Below, in pieces: positions 1 to 12,217 of a DNA stretch of 64,000 nt. Position 1 is the stretch's first letter, and each line of letters starts with the position of its first letter. This DNA is from Glossina fuscipes (Eukaryota; Arthropoda; Insecta; Diptera; Glossinidae): positions 20,166,021 to 20,230,020 of the forward strand of contig NW_023998414.1 of assembly GCF_014805625.2 (NCBI RefSeq), read 5' to 3'. A model generated the notes under the pieces. It was not told where the DNA came from, made no database searches, and worked only from the letters and a program-made list of their open reading frames with translations. Position numbers and translations under genes: made by a program.

Positions 1-479
1 AAGAAAAGACATTGATGTATTTACTAAAACAAAATAAGATCACACGATTCATGTTTTATTTAAAAAAAAAGAAAAAGTTACACAGAAGTGTATTGCTATC
101 GCTTTACTTTAACTGTACTTTACTTCAAGAAAATCAGCTTTCAAAAAAATTTGTCGCTTTATTAATTTAGTTAAACAAACACTGGTCGTATGAGGCTGCT
201 TTAACAATGCAGGCAAGCTATGTATTCAACCGATTTTGCGTTATGCGCTTTGCGTGGCGGTCCATCACGACATTGTGTTTTCCCCTTAATACGACGATTA
301 TCTAAATCTCTATTCCGATATAGGTACACAAGTTAATTTTAACCAGACGTTAATTACCTAAGAGGAACATTTAGGTTAATTTGATGAACGCAATAGTATG
401 TGCGTAGATGCGTAAATGTACTGAATACCATTTTTTACGTAAAATCAAAGAAAGGGGAGTATATTAATTTTATCAAAAT

Positions 480-600
480 ATATACCACGCCCAGGAAGAA
501 GCTGCAGCGACCCCACAAAGTATATATATTCTTAATCAGCGTCAATTTTTACATGGATTTAAGCATGCCCGGCTTTCCGTTTGTCTCTCTCTCTCCATTA
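480..600 (+). repeat. Dispersed repeat, copy 1
   Basis: The stretch contains a block reading roughly 'gaagctgcag..cccacaaa.tatatat..ttaatcagcgtcaa..gattta.gca.g.ccg..tttgtc'. Diverged relatives occur at about 21855-21970 and 23640-23755, and a weaker one at about 24165-24230. The shared order of short matching words indicates a mobile-element fragment spread through this genome. I cannot assign a family. Confidence 0.5.
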
Positions 601-2239
601 GATATACAAAAAAATTCGGTAAAGCGCTGTGTTTAGAAATGTGTCTGCAGCTGTTGACTGTTACCAGATTTACAAAGGAGGAGGACGATGATTTTCGTGT
701 TATTAAACCATTTCGTGCTTTGCGTCTGGAAGTTATGAAATTCGTAGGGATAATTGAAACATGTAGTATTACTACGTACAAAAGTCCGCTGGAAAAATTC
801 TGTGAACATGTTCTGAAGATGTCGTGCAGCAGACCGGTCAGCCGACTTGACATCGTCGAGACATCAAGTAGGTGGGAAATCCTTCATTTTTTTTTTAGAA
901 TTAATAAAGTCGTAACTTTATAAACACATCAAGCTTAAGATAGTGCCTTGTTAAATCTTTTACTTCAGAGACATTAATCTAAAAAATCTCCACTGAAGTC
1001 AGTATGCGATCAAATTATAAACAAAAAGGCTAACTTTGTGATCAAACTATTTGTCGATCGAGGCCGGAAAAATATAGTTTTGAGAACGTGAATGAATTGA
1101 TATGAGTCATTTAGGACAATAGATGGCATTTGACTTAAATTTTTATATAGAAGATCATTATCTGAAAGTACAGTAACGATGTTTGCAATATCCCTTTTCA
1201 TGTTTTTAAGCTTTTCAAAGTTACATCCGTACCGCGGTAAAATTTGATTATATTGAGTCTTTCCAAAAAGGAAAATTTCATACTATTAACGTTAACAAAA
1301 AAAGGCAAGGAAAACGACGAAATAAAAAAAAAATTAATTTAAAATATTTCAATTTAAGGAACATATTTTCTCTTATTAGACCAAAAAACACAATGCCGAT
1401 ATGTGTGATAACGGATTTTCATTACTTAACAGCCTTGCTTTGTAACAAAATGCACAATAGAGAGTCTCGTTGTGACTATTACTGAAATTTGGTACGAAGT
1501 CGCAAAAAACTATGAGAAAAAAACACGTTGTTGGTTCACACTTCACTCTACTACATTGGCAAGCCACGAATCGTCCTGTAAAAAAAACTACCTAAGCCCT
1601 CTGTTATTGGATTAAGGTCTTTAGAAGTTTGGATCTAGAGAGCCGTAAGTCATCCAGTTGTAACCAATATCCCTGCGTGACTACTGCTCGGACTAGCTTA
1701 AAACACCACTATCTCAAATACGCAAAACAGAAAACTAATACCCACCGAGCGGGTGAGTGATTTTACCGGAAGCTATGCAAATGCCACAGTGCTACCATAT
1801 CGTCCTACACTTACTTCAAAGAAGGGACGTCTCAAAGTGATTTTACAAGCAAGTCTCTATAAAAACTCTACCTGTTCTAATATTTGCAATTCCCTACGCA
1901 AGATGGCTGTGTCGTACAATTTATGTCTGGCCCAGATTTTGAGGGCGGACCAATCTTTTCGGTAACTCGTAAGTGGCAATAACTTCTGGGTATGCTTGTC
2001 TCTCTTCGTGCTATCTTTTGGTAAAGTAGGCCATCACTAGGACTGCCAAAGATAGACATAACGACGTCTGCGGGAACTGTCTTATCCCTTCTTTATCACA
2101 GTGATACTGCGAACTGTCTTAAAAGTTTAGAAGAACTGGTTCAGACTGCCGTAAGAGACGTCACCAAATTTTATTTAACTTTTCAAGTGAGCACTGTAAT
2201 GTACCTCGCAGCATATCCCTGATGAGCTAATTCGCGGTT

Positions 2240-2490
2240 AAGATGGCACCGTCTTTTCAGCCTCCCTATGAAAATAGGGTGCTTCTGATATCCTTACTGT
2301 CACTTGACATACGTAGATTTGTGATTGGGATTTGTGGGTGGGATAAGCTTTAATGTCCCTAATCGATTCTCGAGGCGCTTTATTTTCATTAAGCCTGGTT
2401 AATGTAAATGTAATTATAAGCTGCTTAATCCGTTCAAGGTTGTTTGCAGGAACCTAAATGATGTCCACCACTTAACCTCAATATCGGGCC
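2240..2490 (+). mobile_element. Non-LTR retrotransposon relic, RT 3' part
   Basis: This decayed fragment lines up base by base with 48535-48775: both share a 'tatgaaaata' block, 'cttctaatatccttactgtca', 'aacgtagattt', 'gctttattttcat' and a 'gtttgcag.aa.ctaaatgat' block in the same order. The translated word around 'YENR/GxLLISLLSL' resembles the region after the reverse-transcriptase domain of Jockey/CR1-type LINEs. Stops and indels are frequent, so it is dead. A third copy lies at 22690-22900. Confidence 0.6.
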
Positions 2491-4288
2491 CTTTAAAGTC
2501 TATCAAATTAACTTGCAATCTTAACATCTTACCTCGATTCGGAACTTAACTGGTGTTGTTTGCTGTTATCGGTTGCCAAGCTTTCGCATATTTGCAATGG
2601 TTTAGAGGTTCACTTACAACTTGGATCTGTCCCTCTGTGCTAGTTATGTACATGCTTTTTTCCTTCTTTTTTCTTCTTTATTTATATATGAATTATAATT
2701 TGATCTTTTTTTATTTTCCCTTTCGCTCTCCTTATAAACTTTATACTAATTTTTAATAATAATTAGAATAAGATTTACTTCTAAGCGTCAATTGAATTCA
2801 GCTATTAATATATTTTAGCTGAGTTTCATGTGTAGGTAAATAAGTAAATATACAAACTTTATTACAAAAAGAGTTACTAACTCTGATCTACATCATAAAG
2901 GGTAAATTTGAATTTTAAATTGCTTAAAGTGTAAAGTGACCACCAAATCTCAGGTGTTTGCATAGTCTCGTTCGCAAACATACCAGCACCTATTGCCAAT
3001 GAAAGAACAAGTGATATAACAAAGGTAATATACTCTCTATGGGAAAGGTCTAACAAAAAAAAATTTTTTTTTTCTTTTTCTTCTGCTAGTATTTATGTTA
3101 TGTATAAGCATATCAGAGTATTTACTGTGGAATTTCGTAAACATTTCCATAAGCAAATAAAGCTTCCATTTCTGTAACGCGTACCTACACACTGTGTACA
3201 ATAAATGCTAAACCGCTTTCATTACCTATAGAGAAGTCGTACAAATGATAACGATGATGTTACCGTGTATGGCGTTTTTTTTTTTTTTTTTTTAAGAGAG
3301 AATAAAATGTGATTAATATAACAGTAAATGAAGAGAAAAAACCGTTTCATTTAAGTTATATGAAAAAAGAAAGGAAAACATATCGAGTTTTTCACGAATT
3401 TGTGATGATTTGATAAAGCGAGCGACAAAAATTGAAAATGTAACGTTTCTTAGCATATAATCAAGCGTCATTTAACAATCTCTTTAATCGAATTTTCATG
3501 TATCTAATTAACAAAACTTGAACTGATGAATGACTGTTGTCCTGTGTTTAGTCTTCCATTAACCTTAAAAAGTACCTGTGTGTTTCTGTAAGTGTATGAC
3601 TTAAGTTTTCTATAATCATGAGTCCAAATGATTATTCTAAACAAGGTTAACGTAACAACGCAAAGTAAATTTATTTGGATGGAGATCAACAGACAACACC
3701 AAGTAAAATCACTTTATCAAAATGTAAATAATATGAAAAATAAGTTTATGATAAAGGGAAGGTGCGATGGTGATATTAAATTCACTCAGTTATTCTCATT
3801 TGTTCGTTCATCTTTGCAGTGGGCACCCATAAAAGTTAACCAGACAATAGAGTTTAGTTACACCTAATATACTCACTCACCGACATTGTTAACGCGGCTG
3901 GCAGCTAACGTTGAAATTTACTGAAGAAAAATTGTGAAAAACCAAAAGTAAAATAGAACAACTTTTATAAAAAAATATATAAAAAACAAAGAAAAAATTA
4001 AAAACAACTTCTTGATTATCGTTATTATTATGAAGAACTAAAATCTGGTGTTTTAAATCGTATTAAAGTTAAAGTGTTACAGAGCTAAAACATTTTTTTT
4101 AAAGAAAATTAAAGAAAAAAAAAAAAAAAAAAAAAGAAAACTCCAACAGGAAGCATAAAAAAAAATTTAAAAAATTCAATTACGCGATAGAAGACAGAAA
4201 TTTAAATATATATAAGTATTCTATATGTATGCGTACAAAGGGTGTGAATATCGAGAATAAAATTTAGATTTTCTTTTTTGTCGTCACC

Positions 4289-7200
4289 ATGGGTCAAGAG
4301 GATCAAGAAGTTTTAATTCGTGCCAGTAAGCGGACAACAACATCAACGGAAAGTTTAAATGCACCCGTAAGTATAATGCAGCGCTGTGCCCGAAACAATG
4401 CCCTGACATATACAACATACAAGTTAAATAACAATAAAACCCCGAATATATACCAATGTATGCATGCAGGCAACCTCAAACTCTTCTTGCTTCTCGGAGC
4501 ATACAAGCGTGTATGTAGGAACATGCCATTCAAAAAACCAAAATTTAACCAATACAAAGAATGCATTTTTATCCTGGTGTGCGGAATATTTTAAAAAAAC
4601 ATAAGAATTACAAAAAGACAAAAAGAAGAAACCAAAGGATAATACAATAGTTATTCATTCTGATTGCAAAAGCAATAACAACAAACCGCATACATGCATA
4701 CAACAGAGCTATTTCACATACCGTACCCAGCCATCACATGTTGAAACAGCAACTCACTTACAATGTATGCACGAACGTATAAACAAAAATTCGTGTACGT
4801 GTGCTTGTTCGAATCTTTTCGTGTGAGTGCGAATTTTTCCCTTTTTTTTGGTTTTTTCCCCCTCTTTTTTTTTTTTTTTTTTTTTTTTCTTGCTTTGTTT
4901 TTTATAAAACGAATATATATACATACAATGAAATCGACATTGTTGTAGTTGTTTTTGCAGTTAGTGTTTGAGGGACACAAAGAAACAAGTTGAGCAAAGC
5001 AAATACACAGTCGCTCCACAGCACACAATGGTAGGCAAACGGCTAAAACGAGGTTACTTTGCGGTCGTTAAATGATGCTTTGTAGCGAATTTTTTACATT
5101 GTTTTCTCAGATCGAATACAATCTAACACAAATCCACATAAAACTAAATAACAACATAAGAGCAAAAACACGTCTACAATACGCATATATATATATATAT
5201 ACATACATACATACATCCATACATATACACATATACCTCTGATCCTATAGTCATTTAAAGATAGGACTGTAAAAATACAATTGTTGAGGGAAAATAATGT
5301 AATAGAAGCAAAATCTTTTGAAAAAAGGAAAAGAAGAGAAAGAAAAAATCAAAAGCTTTTTTTTTTTTTACATCTACTGTTTTTTGTTTTCTAGCCTCAC
5401 TTTATTTATAATTAAAAAACATTGAAACCACGGAAGAATGAAAGTATCATCTAAGCGAAAAGAAAAGGAACCAACCGAGATCTCTTGATAAACTTGAACT
5501 AAGACAAAATTATCCGCATTTTTGTCCATTCGTCGTTTGATGTAGTTGTGAGGTTTCAATCAGCTGATTATGGAACGGCAGAAACTTCAAAAGTATTTCT
5601 AAGCGAACGACATTTTTGATTACGATTCGCGTTCAGTCACGGAAACTTTACGCATATCATACTGACTATTCGACGTCCATTGGAATCGTACGAAAAGCAA
5701 AAAGATTTATAATAATTTCTTGTAAAGGCAAAAAGGAATATACATACACACATCATAATATAGTCATGTCACGCAGATGTATAATTGCAAAGAGTAAGGA
5801 GGCTACATGAAAAAATGCTCGCATCACGTCGTCAATTATGATCCCTTGCCAAGAACTAAATATCTCTTTGAAAGCGACGCGAAAATCAAATTGATGAATG
5901 TACAGTTTGGTGAAGGCCGCGTTATAAACTCTGAGCCATGAGGCTTGATATAACTGCAGAGAAATGAGACAAGAGAATTAGATAGAGAGAGTGTGCCTTC
6001 ACCGACTGAACACTTACTACGGCTGCGATCAAAGTAAACTCTACCACATGGGGATTAGAAACCGCGAACATTGAATTGGTAGTAGCGGTTCTTACCTGTT
6101 CGGCTACTTATGCGGATTACTTTACATTAAAATTTTGTCTAATTTTTATATCCACACTAGCTACATCAAGCCATATGTTTGATCAATCTAAAATATGTGA
6201 GAACATTATGTGACAATCATCTCATCGTAAATGCCATTAATGAGTCTTTGACAAATATCGCTCGAATTTGTTTTTGTGGTGCTTAATACCACATAACTGA
6301 TCACTTCTCATGCATGGTCATTCTTTTTCCTGATAAAAAACATTGACATTAACAGAGAGATAGCTTTTAGTGTTTTGAACTATGCAAATCTCTCTCACTT
6401 GTGACAGCCATTTTCTTTCCCGTTGTTCTCGTGCAGCTATTGTTCACTTTCGATAAGGTTGGGATAGCTCTCTTTATAAAATGCTTTTCTTCCTTTCTTT
6501 TAGCTGCGGTAGTTTTCTTCAATACGTGATCAAAATAAAGGTCTTTTTCCATTATTCGGTTAATGATCATAAGTACTGTGTTCTCACTCTATTATTTTGT
6601 CTTGTATATGGTTGACGATTTGGTACAGGTTGCTGTTAGTGTGAGACATTGAAAGAAACTCATTGATGAGAAATGTACGATTAATGCGAGTGATCAGCCT
6701 ACATTTAACAAAAGGTTCGGAGAATATTTATTTGTTTAAAATGAAAACTCGTGAATATTCGCAAATATGAGCAAACGGATGGAAACTCATCGGTTTATCT
6801 ACCCTAGAAAAACGGCGCGAAATGTTGAGTATAAGCTTCTTATTTAAGCTAACAAAGGGCTGATGTGCTTTATTACAGCATATAAACCCCAGCGTCTTAA
6901 GATATTATTGAGACTGCATGTGTTATATAGATACATGCATATAAGTTATTTATAATTAAATTACCTTTCAGTTTTACATTCGGCTAATGGTGTAACCTGT
7001 ACCTGAATTCGGTTTTTTCTGTACTTTTCAAGCTGCTCTCAATTTTTAAGCTATTGCGAGCGCATAAGTTCATAGATCGTAACCACTTCCTATTCCCGAT
7101 TTTCATTTTGGCGACTATGGCAATTAGATAAAAGAAAGGGGATCAGGATGATCTCTTCTGCTAGAAATGCTAATTATACGCAACACGTCGACAGTTTTAG

Positions 7201-10200
7201 TGTTAACATCAATTGCCAAAAAATATGCGTTCGAATATACACGGTGAGAAAACAGAAGGTGGTTATAACAAACTCAAGATAGACAAAAGAGTTCAATTAT
7301 TTTTAATAAAGACTCAATTAAATGCACGGTCAACTAACTCGTCATACATCTACACATATATGGTCAATTTAAAGGCAAAACGTGATAGCTCCCCTTTGGG
7401 TATATGCTTTTAACAATTATCAACGGCGTTTCCCATGTACACTATTTTTATTATTCGCCTTTTTCTATTATTTCGTCGCCTTCATTTTGTTTCCTGTTGT
7501 ACTTTCGTGTGCGCATGTTGTCAACGCTGCCTAAACTTTGCGCCATTAACGCTAGAGCTACAAACATTTGACATGAGTCTTGTTTCTGCCGTGGTAGATC
7601 ATTTTCTTCTATAAGAATGAAGATAGGAAGCTGACCTTTAGCACAAGCATTCCTTCATCAATTAAAAGCTCGCGATAGATTAGGAACCGAGACAATCCCG
7701 AGAACACGGACAATTTTTTCATATTTTTTGTCTTTTTTGATTTACGATTCCGTTTGGTAAAATGTTTCTTTCAATTGGATGCTCGAAATGCTAACGTGCG
7801 TCGGGATAGAATTAGAGATAAATTGAAAATAAATTCGATAAATAGCTTAATCGGCCATTCTAGCCATATTGATAAGCCGATCGGGATCATTTTTGAAAGT
7901 GTTCTGATAAAAATATGGGCTCGGCACTTTTTCTTTCGAGATCGCAAGTTGTAGGCGAAAATATTCTAACGTGAATCTCTATTTTTTGGGATCCTACGTT
8001 ACTTATCCAACTCCTTTTGATGTCAATTTTTTGACAGTGAATTGCGATTTTTTAGGACAATGTTAGATCTACTTACAAAATTGGGAAATCTATTCAGAAA
8101 TCGCTTACAGGAATTTAAATGTGCAACGCTTTAATTCGCTTTGCCTTTTACAAGCAAGTTATCGTTACCTAAACTCATCGCGACATATTTGTGTTAATCC
8201 CTTTTTCCACTAAATTTCTGCTAATTCTTGTCGATCTGTCCGCGAGTCGCCAGCTGCGTGAGACAGGTAAAGCGGGAAGATTGTGCCTTGTGGCTTTTTC
8301 TTTCTTTGAAATTTTAATTCTTAGTTAGAAAGCCGATTAGTTTTCCTAAAGACTTAAATCATAACATGTGGGATTTTCGAGAGAATATAAAAAAAAATGT
8401 CGGCGTTTTTCGAGGTTATTTGAGTCTCTTCTATATTGTGGCCCATCTTTTATCTTCGAGTTCTCGATTAATAAAGTAATACTTCTGCCAAATTTCAGCT
8501 TCCTATCTGCACTCTTGCGACTATAGTCGTTCCTAAAAAACGATCGATCCAAATGACCGATAACTTAGCACGATATTTGAAGCACTTTTCATACCAAGAA
8601 AAGTTGTCAAAAATGACTGTAACTTTACATGCTCTGTAGCTTTTTTTTTTAAGTTTAAAAATTCAATAACATCATATTAACCCCCGCGGTAGTTCTAGTG
8701 TTAAAGTAATTTCCATTCAACTTTGAATATAAAGAAACCAACGACTATAAAATTATTGAAAATGACTTTTGCAAGTAACAAGTAAACGGTTTAAATTTAC
8801 GAAAACAATAAGCTTTATGTGACGTATATGAGCGCAAGGGAATATAATGCGAAACGAAGAATTACATCGACTCGACTAGCAACGCTTGGCTTATTTAAGT
8901 GGTCTCTTGCAGATTACATTTCGAATGCTACTTCTTTCCCTTATTCCGTTCTTTCTTATATTCAATTTACTGCATATTCTGGTGTCATATACGCTTAAAT
9001 GTTCATTCCTAAAAGTTCAAACTTTGCATAAAAAAGAAGTAACGTTACGCTATATATATTAAATAAATTTGAATAACGATTAAGTAAAAATTAAACGAAA
9101 TTAAACGTTGAAGATTTTATAAGGTGCTTGCACATATTTTGATCATTTTTCACTGAAAAAAGGCATTTACTGCAGTGAAACCAGCCTGCATCGATCTGAA
9201 CGAGCGGCAACCAGAAGGCGCTGAATGCGGCAGAAGTTTACATTCAAGCTGCAACAGTGTACTTTTGACAACTCTTGCAACATGCGGATAAGCGTTGTCA
9301 TGCAAGAGGATCACTTAATCTCCGTTAAGCTCACTTGGTGATCGTGTTTGCAACAATACTTCGTTCAATTTGTTCGGTAGACAGTTGCAGTAACAGTTTC
9401 ATTCGCTTTTAGTGTGCATTGAAACTTCGCATATAGAGATCACTGATCAAAATACATGCAATCACCTATTATATACAAACTCTTATCATTTTAGTCCGTA
9501 AATATTAAAGCCATGAATAAGTGAATTATATACAAAAATAATCAGAAATAGCTTGTGCAGAATGGAACGCACTGCATTTGTAAATATATTATTTTAACAG
9601 AGCGCATCAAGCTTCCTTATGAAAGTGAAGAGAAATTCGTGCAAAGTTGCCCATCCATGGGATACATGGTTCAAAGTGACCCCGATGGTTACAAATCTAA
9701 GCCAACTAAGTAGTTTTCGATAATTCTAGTACACTACCAAAATATACAGATCCTTTGCAGTCGAAATAGCTATTATGTATATATATATTAAATGTCTATA
9801 AAGAAGTCTATTAAGATGCAAGAGTATTCCAAACTTTGTTTCAGTGTTGCTTGTACACTCACTCGACTTTACTATACTTTTTTCCAATCTTCCCTCACTA
9901 TAATTCCCTCACTTAATTATATTTTTTGCATATCTTGCCGACTAAAACATTTTCTTTTCCTCTCAGAATCCCGAAACTTTCGAACATGCTGGTATGCTTC
10001 CAAATTTTTCTAAAAGTTATGGTTCCACTGAGACGACCGATGATCGTTTAACTTATACCTGGTACAATTTGGATGCGTTTGGTGAAGTAAATCAGCCCGG
10101 CTCGCATTGGAAAGAGTTAAAGAACCGAATTCGTGGCGTATGTTGTAACGAACGTCATATACCGAAGCCACGTAAACATTTAATTAAGAACGGTTAGCAT

Positions 10201-12217
10201 ATAAAGTAGCTTGGACTCTTGATAAAGGAACAATGACTAATAACAGCTCTTATGAATTATAGTTTGTGGTGTAGCTTATCCGGGTGAACTTCTTGCAGTT
10301 ATGGGTAGTTCTGGTGCTGGCAAAACTACCCTACTTAATGCACTCGCATTTCGATCGTCGCCAGGCGTTCAAATATCTACGTCAAGCGTGCGTTTACTGA
10401 ACGGTTATCCGGTCAGTGCAAAAGAAATGCAAGCACGTTGTGCTTATGTACAACAAGATGATCTTTTCATCGGTTCTTTGACCGCCCGAGAACATCTAAT
10501 ATTTCAAGCTATAGTTCGTATGCCTCGTACAGTGACACAACGTCAAAAAATTCAAAGAGTCGATCAAGTTATACAGGATTTGTCATTGGGTAAATGCCAA
10601 AATACTATTATTGGTGTACCCGGTCGCATGAAAGGTCTATCGGGTGGTGAGCGAAAACGTTTGGCATTTGCCTCAGAAGCTCTTACCGATCCGCCTCTTT
10701 TGATTTGTGATGAGCCTACTTCGGGCTTAGATTCCTTTATGGCTCACAGTGTAGTGCAGGTACTAAAGAAATTATCGCAGCGTGGCAAAACTGTTATATT
10801 AACTATACATCAACCGTCGTCCGAATTGTTTGAATTATTCGATAAAATTCTCTTGATGGCCGAGGGAAGAGTTGCATTTTTGGGGACACCCAACGAAGCA
10901 GTAGATTTTTTTTCATTGTAAGCAAAAGCAAATTAAAAGTTTTAAGCAAAACTCTTACATTTTAACAACCTCAGTATTGGAGCGCAATGTCCAACAAACT
11001 ATAATCCAGCGGACTTTTACGTGCAAGTGTTGGCTGTTGTGCCGGGCCGTGAGCTCGAATCACGTGACCGTATATCGAAGATATGCGATAATTTTGCGGT
11101 AGGCAAGTAAGTATATGCAAAAGCTAAATGACAGCAATAATCTAAGAGAAAAAAAATACAGAGTCGCTCGTGAAATGGAACAGAAGTTTCAAAAAATTGC
11201 CGCTAAATCGGACGGACTTTCAATGGACGATGAAAATGGTTTCATCTATAAAGCTACTTGGTTTACACAATTTCGTGCCATTTTATGGCGTTCTTGGCTG
11301 TCGGTCTTGAAGGAACCGCTACTCGTTAAAGTTCGTTTAATACAAACAACAGTAAGTGTAACGGAAATAAAAGTTGGATTTAAATCTGTACATTAACCTG
11401 TAACGTTCAGATGGTGGCAGTGCTGATTGGTTTGATTTTCTTAAATCAACCTCTGACTCAGGTAGGTGTTATGAATATTAATGGCGCCATATTTCTGTTC
11501 CTAACCAATATGACTTTTCAAAATGTGTTTGCCGTGATAAACGTAAGTGTTAATTGTTTCCTAAACTTTTTGTTAAATTTTTCGCAAAATTTGTCTAAAT
11601 TTCAGGTCTTTACTTCGGAATTGCCGGTTTTTATGCGTGAGACCCGCAGTCGTTTGTATCGTTGCGATACATATTTCCTAGGAAAAACTATAGCTGAATT
11701 GCCACTTTTTTTAGCAGTGCCCTTTGTTTTCACGGCCATTGCCTATCCTTTGATAGGCTTGCGACCTGGTGTGGATCATTTCTTTAAAGCCCTCGCCGTA
11801 GTCACATTGGTTGCTAATGTTTCTACTTCTTTTGGTTATTTGATATCTTGCGCCAGCAATTCGACATCTATGGCGTTATCAGTTGGCCCACCGGTTACAA
11901 TTCCATTTTTACTTTTTGGAGGCTTCTTCTTAAACTCGGGTTCCGTACCCATATACTTTAAATGGCTTTCGTACTTTTCTTGGTTTCGTTATGCTAACGA
12001 AGGTCTTTTAATTAATCAGTGGGCTGATGTGCAACCTGGTGAAATTACCTGCACTTTATCGAATACCACTTGCCCAAGTTCCGGTAAAGTTATTTTGGAA
12101 ACGTTAAATTTTTCAGAAACGAATTTACCTTACGATTACATGGGCTTACTACTGCTCATAATTTTATTCAGAACTTGCGCCTATATAGCCTTAAGATTTA
12201 GGGCCAAACGCAAATAG
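4289..12217 (+). CDS. white: White, ABCG-family eye pigment precursor transporter
   Basis: Seven exons: 4289-4366, 9967-10192, 10263-10917, 10975-11106, 11162-11351, 11411-11542 and 11606-12217, giving 674 aa with every phase closed (Drosophila White is 687 aa). The start MGQEDQE is the family start, has a strong context (caccATGG) and follows an in-frame TAG at 4265. The nucleotide-binding domain comes first: Walker [10 protein letters not shown] at about residues 116-124, Q-loop VQQDD near 164-168, signature LSGGE at about 227-231, Walker B LLICDE at about 247-252. The ABCG-type six-helix membrane domain follows in exons 5-7. White is a half-transporter; in flies it pairs with Scarlet for ommochrome precursors and Brown for pteridine precursors in pigment-granule membranes. 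All key residues are present, so the gene looks functional. Intron 1 is 5.6 kb; the others are 55-70 bp. Confidence 0.97.
5965..6117 (-). repeat. tRNA-derived SINE-like repeat (family B), copy 1
   Basis: Read on the - strand it has a box A-like TAGCCGAACAGG (complement of about 6096-6107) and a box B-like GGTTTCTAATC (around 6052-6066), spaced as in RNA polymerase III promoters of tRNA genes. It then continues through 'GGTAGAGTTTACTTTGATCGCAG'-like sequence. A second copy with the same order of blocks lies at 33296-33402. It is not a functional tRNA: the cloverleaf cannot be completed. Confidence 0.5.
9200..9410 (-). pseudogene. Mariner transposase relic (inside white intron 1)
   Basis: On the - strand one frame reads [17 protein letters not shown], a near match to the mariner transposase motif around the second catalytic aspartate (HDNARPHVA). 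Upstream, in another frame, is [12 protein letters not shown], matching the 'KPNETVTAxxYxxQL' stretch of the same family; downstream comes [11 protein letters not shown], where functional elements have '..LPHPPYSPDL'. The frame is broken between these blocks by stops and a shift, and the terminal YSPD aspartate region is lost. I see no intact terminal repeats. Confidence 0.7.

Larger units (their letters stand above)
1..4288. other. Intergenic DNA upstream of white
   Basis: No gene is visible in this 4.3 kb stretch. It holds a copy of a dispersed repeat near 480-600, a decayed reverse-transcriptase 3' fragment near 2240-2490, and homopolymer runs (T at about 3276-3293, A at about 4116-4135). 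The part nearest white, about 3.8-4.29 kb, probably contains the promoter and 5' leader, but I see no TATA box or clear initiator that I would defend. An in-frame TAG at 4265-4267 closes the white frame before its ATG. Confidence 0.6.
4367..9966 (+). other. Large first intron of white
   Basis: A 5600-bp intron begins with GTAAGT at 4367 and ends with a pyrimidine-rich tract and CAG at 9964-9966. It holds a SINE-like sequence (about 5965-6117), a mariner transposase relic (about 9200-9410), poly-T/poly-A runs (for example 4866-4888) and TA/CATA microsatellites (about 5186-5230). The remainder shows no coding signal. Regulatory elements are likely in a first intron of this size, but I can name none from sequence. 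Confidence 0.8.

Noticed and set aside
4714..5028. 104-codon - strand frame with a poly-Lys stretch
   Set aside because: It is created by a poly-T run at 4866-4888 in white intron 1; low complexity with no family features.
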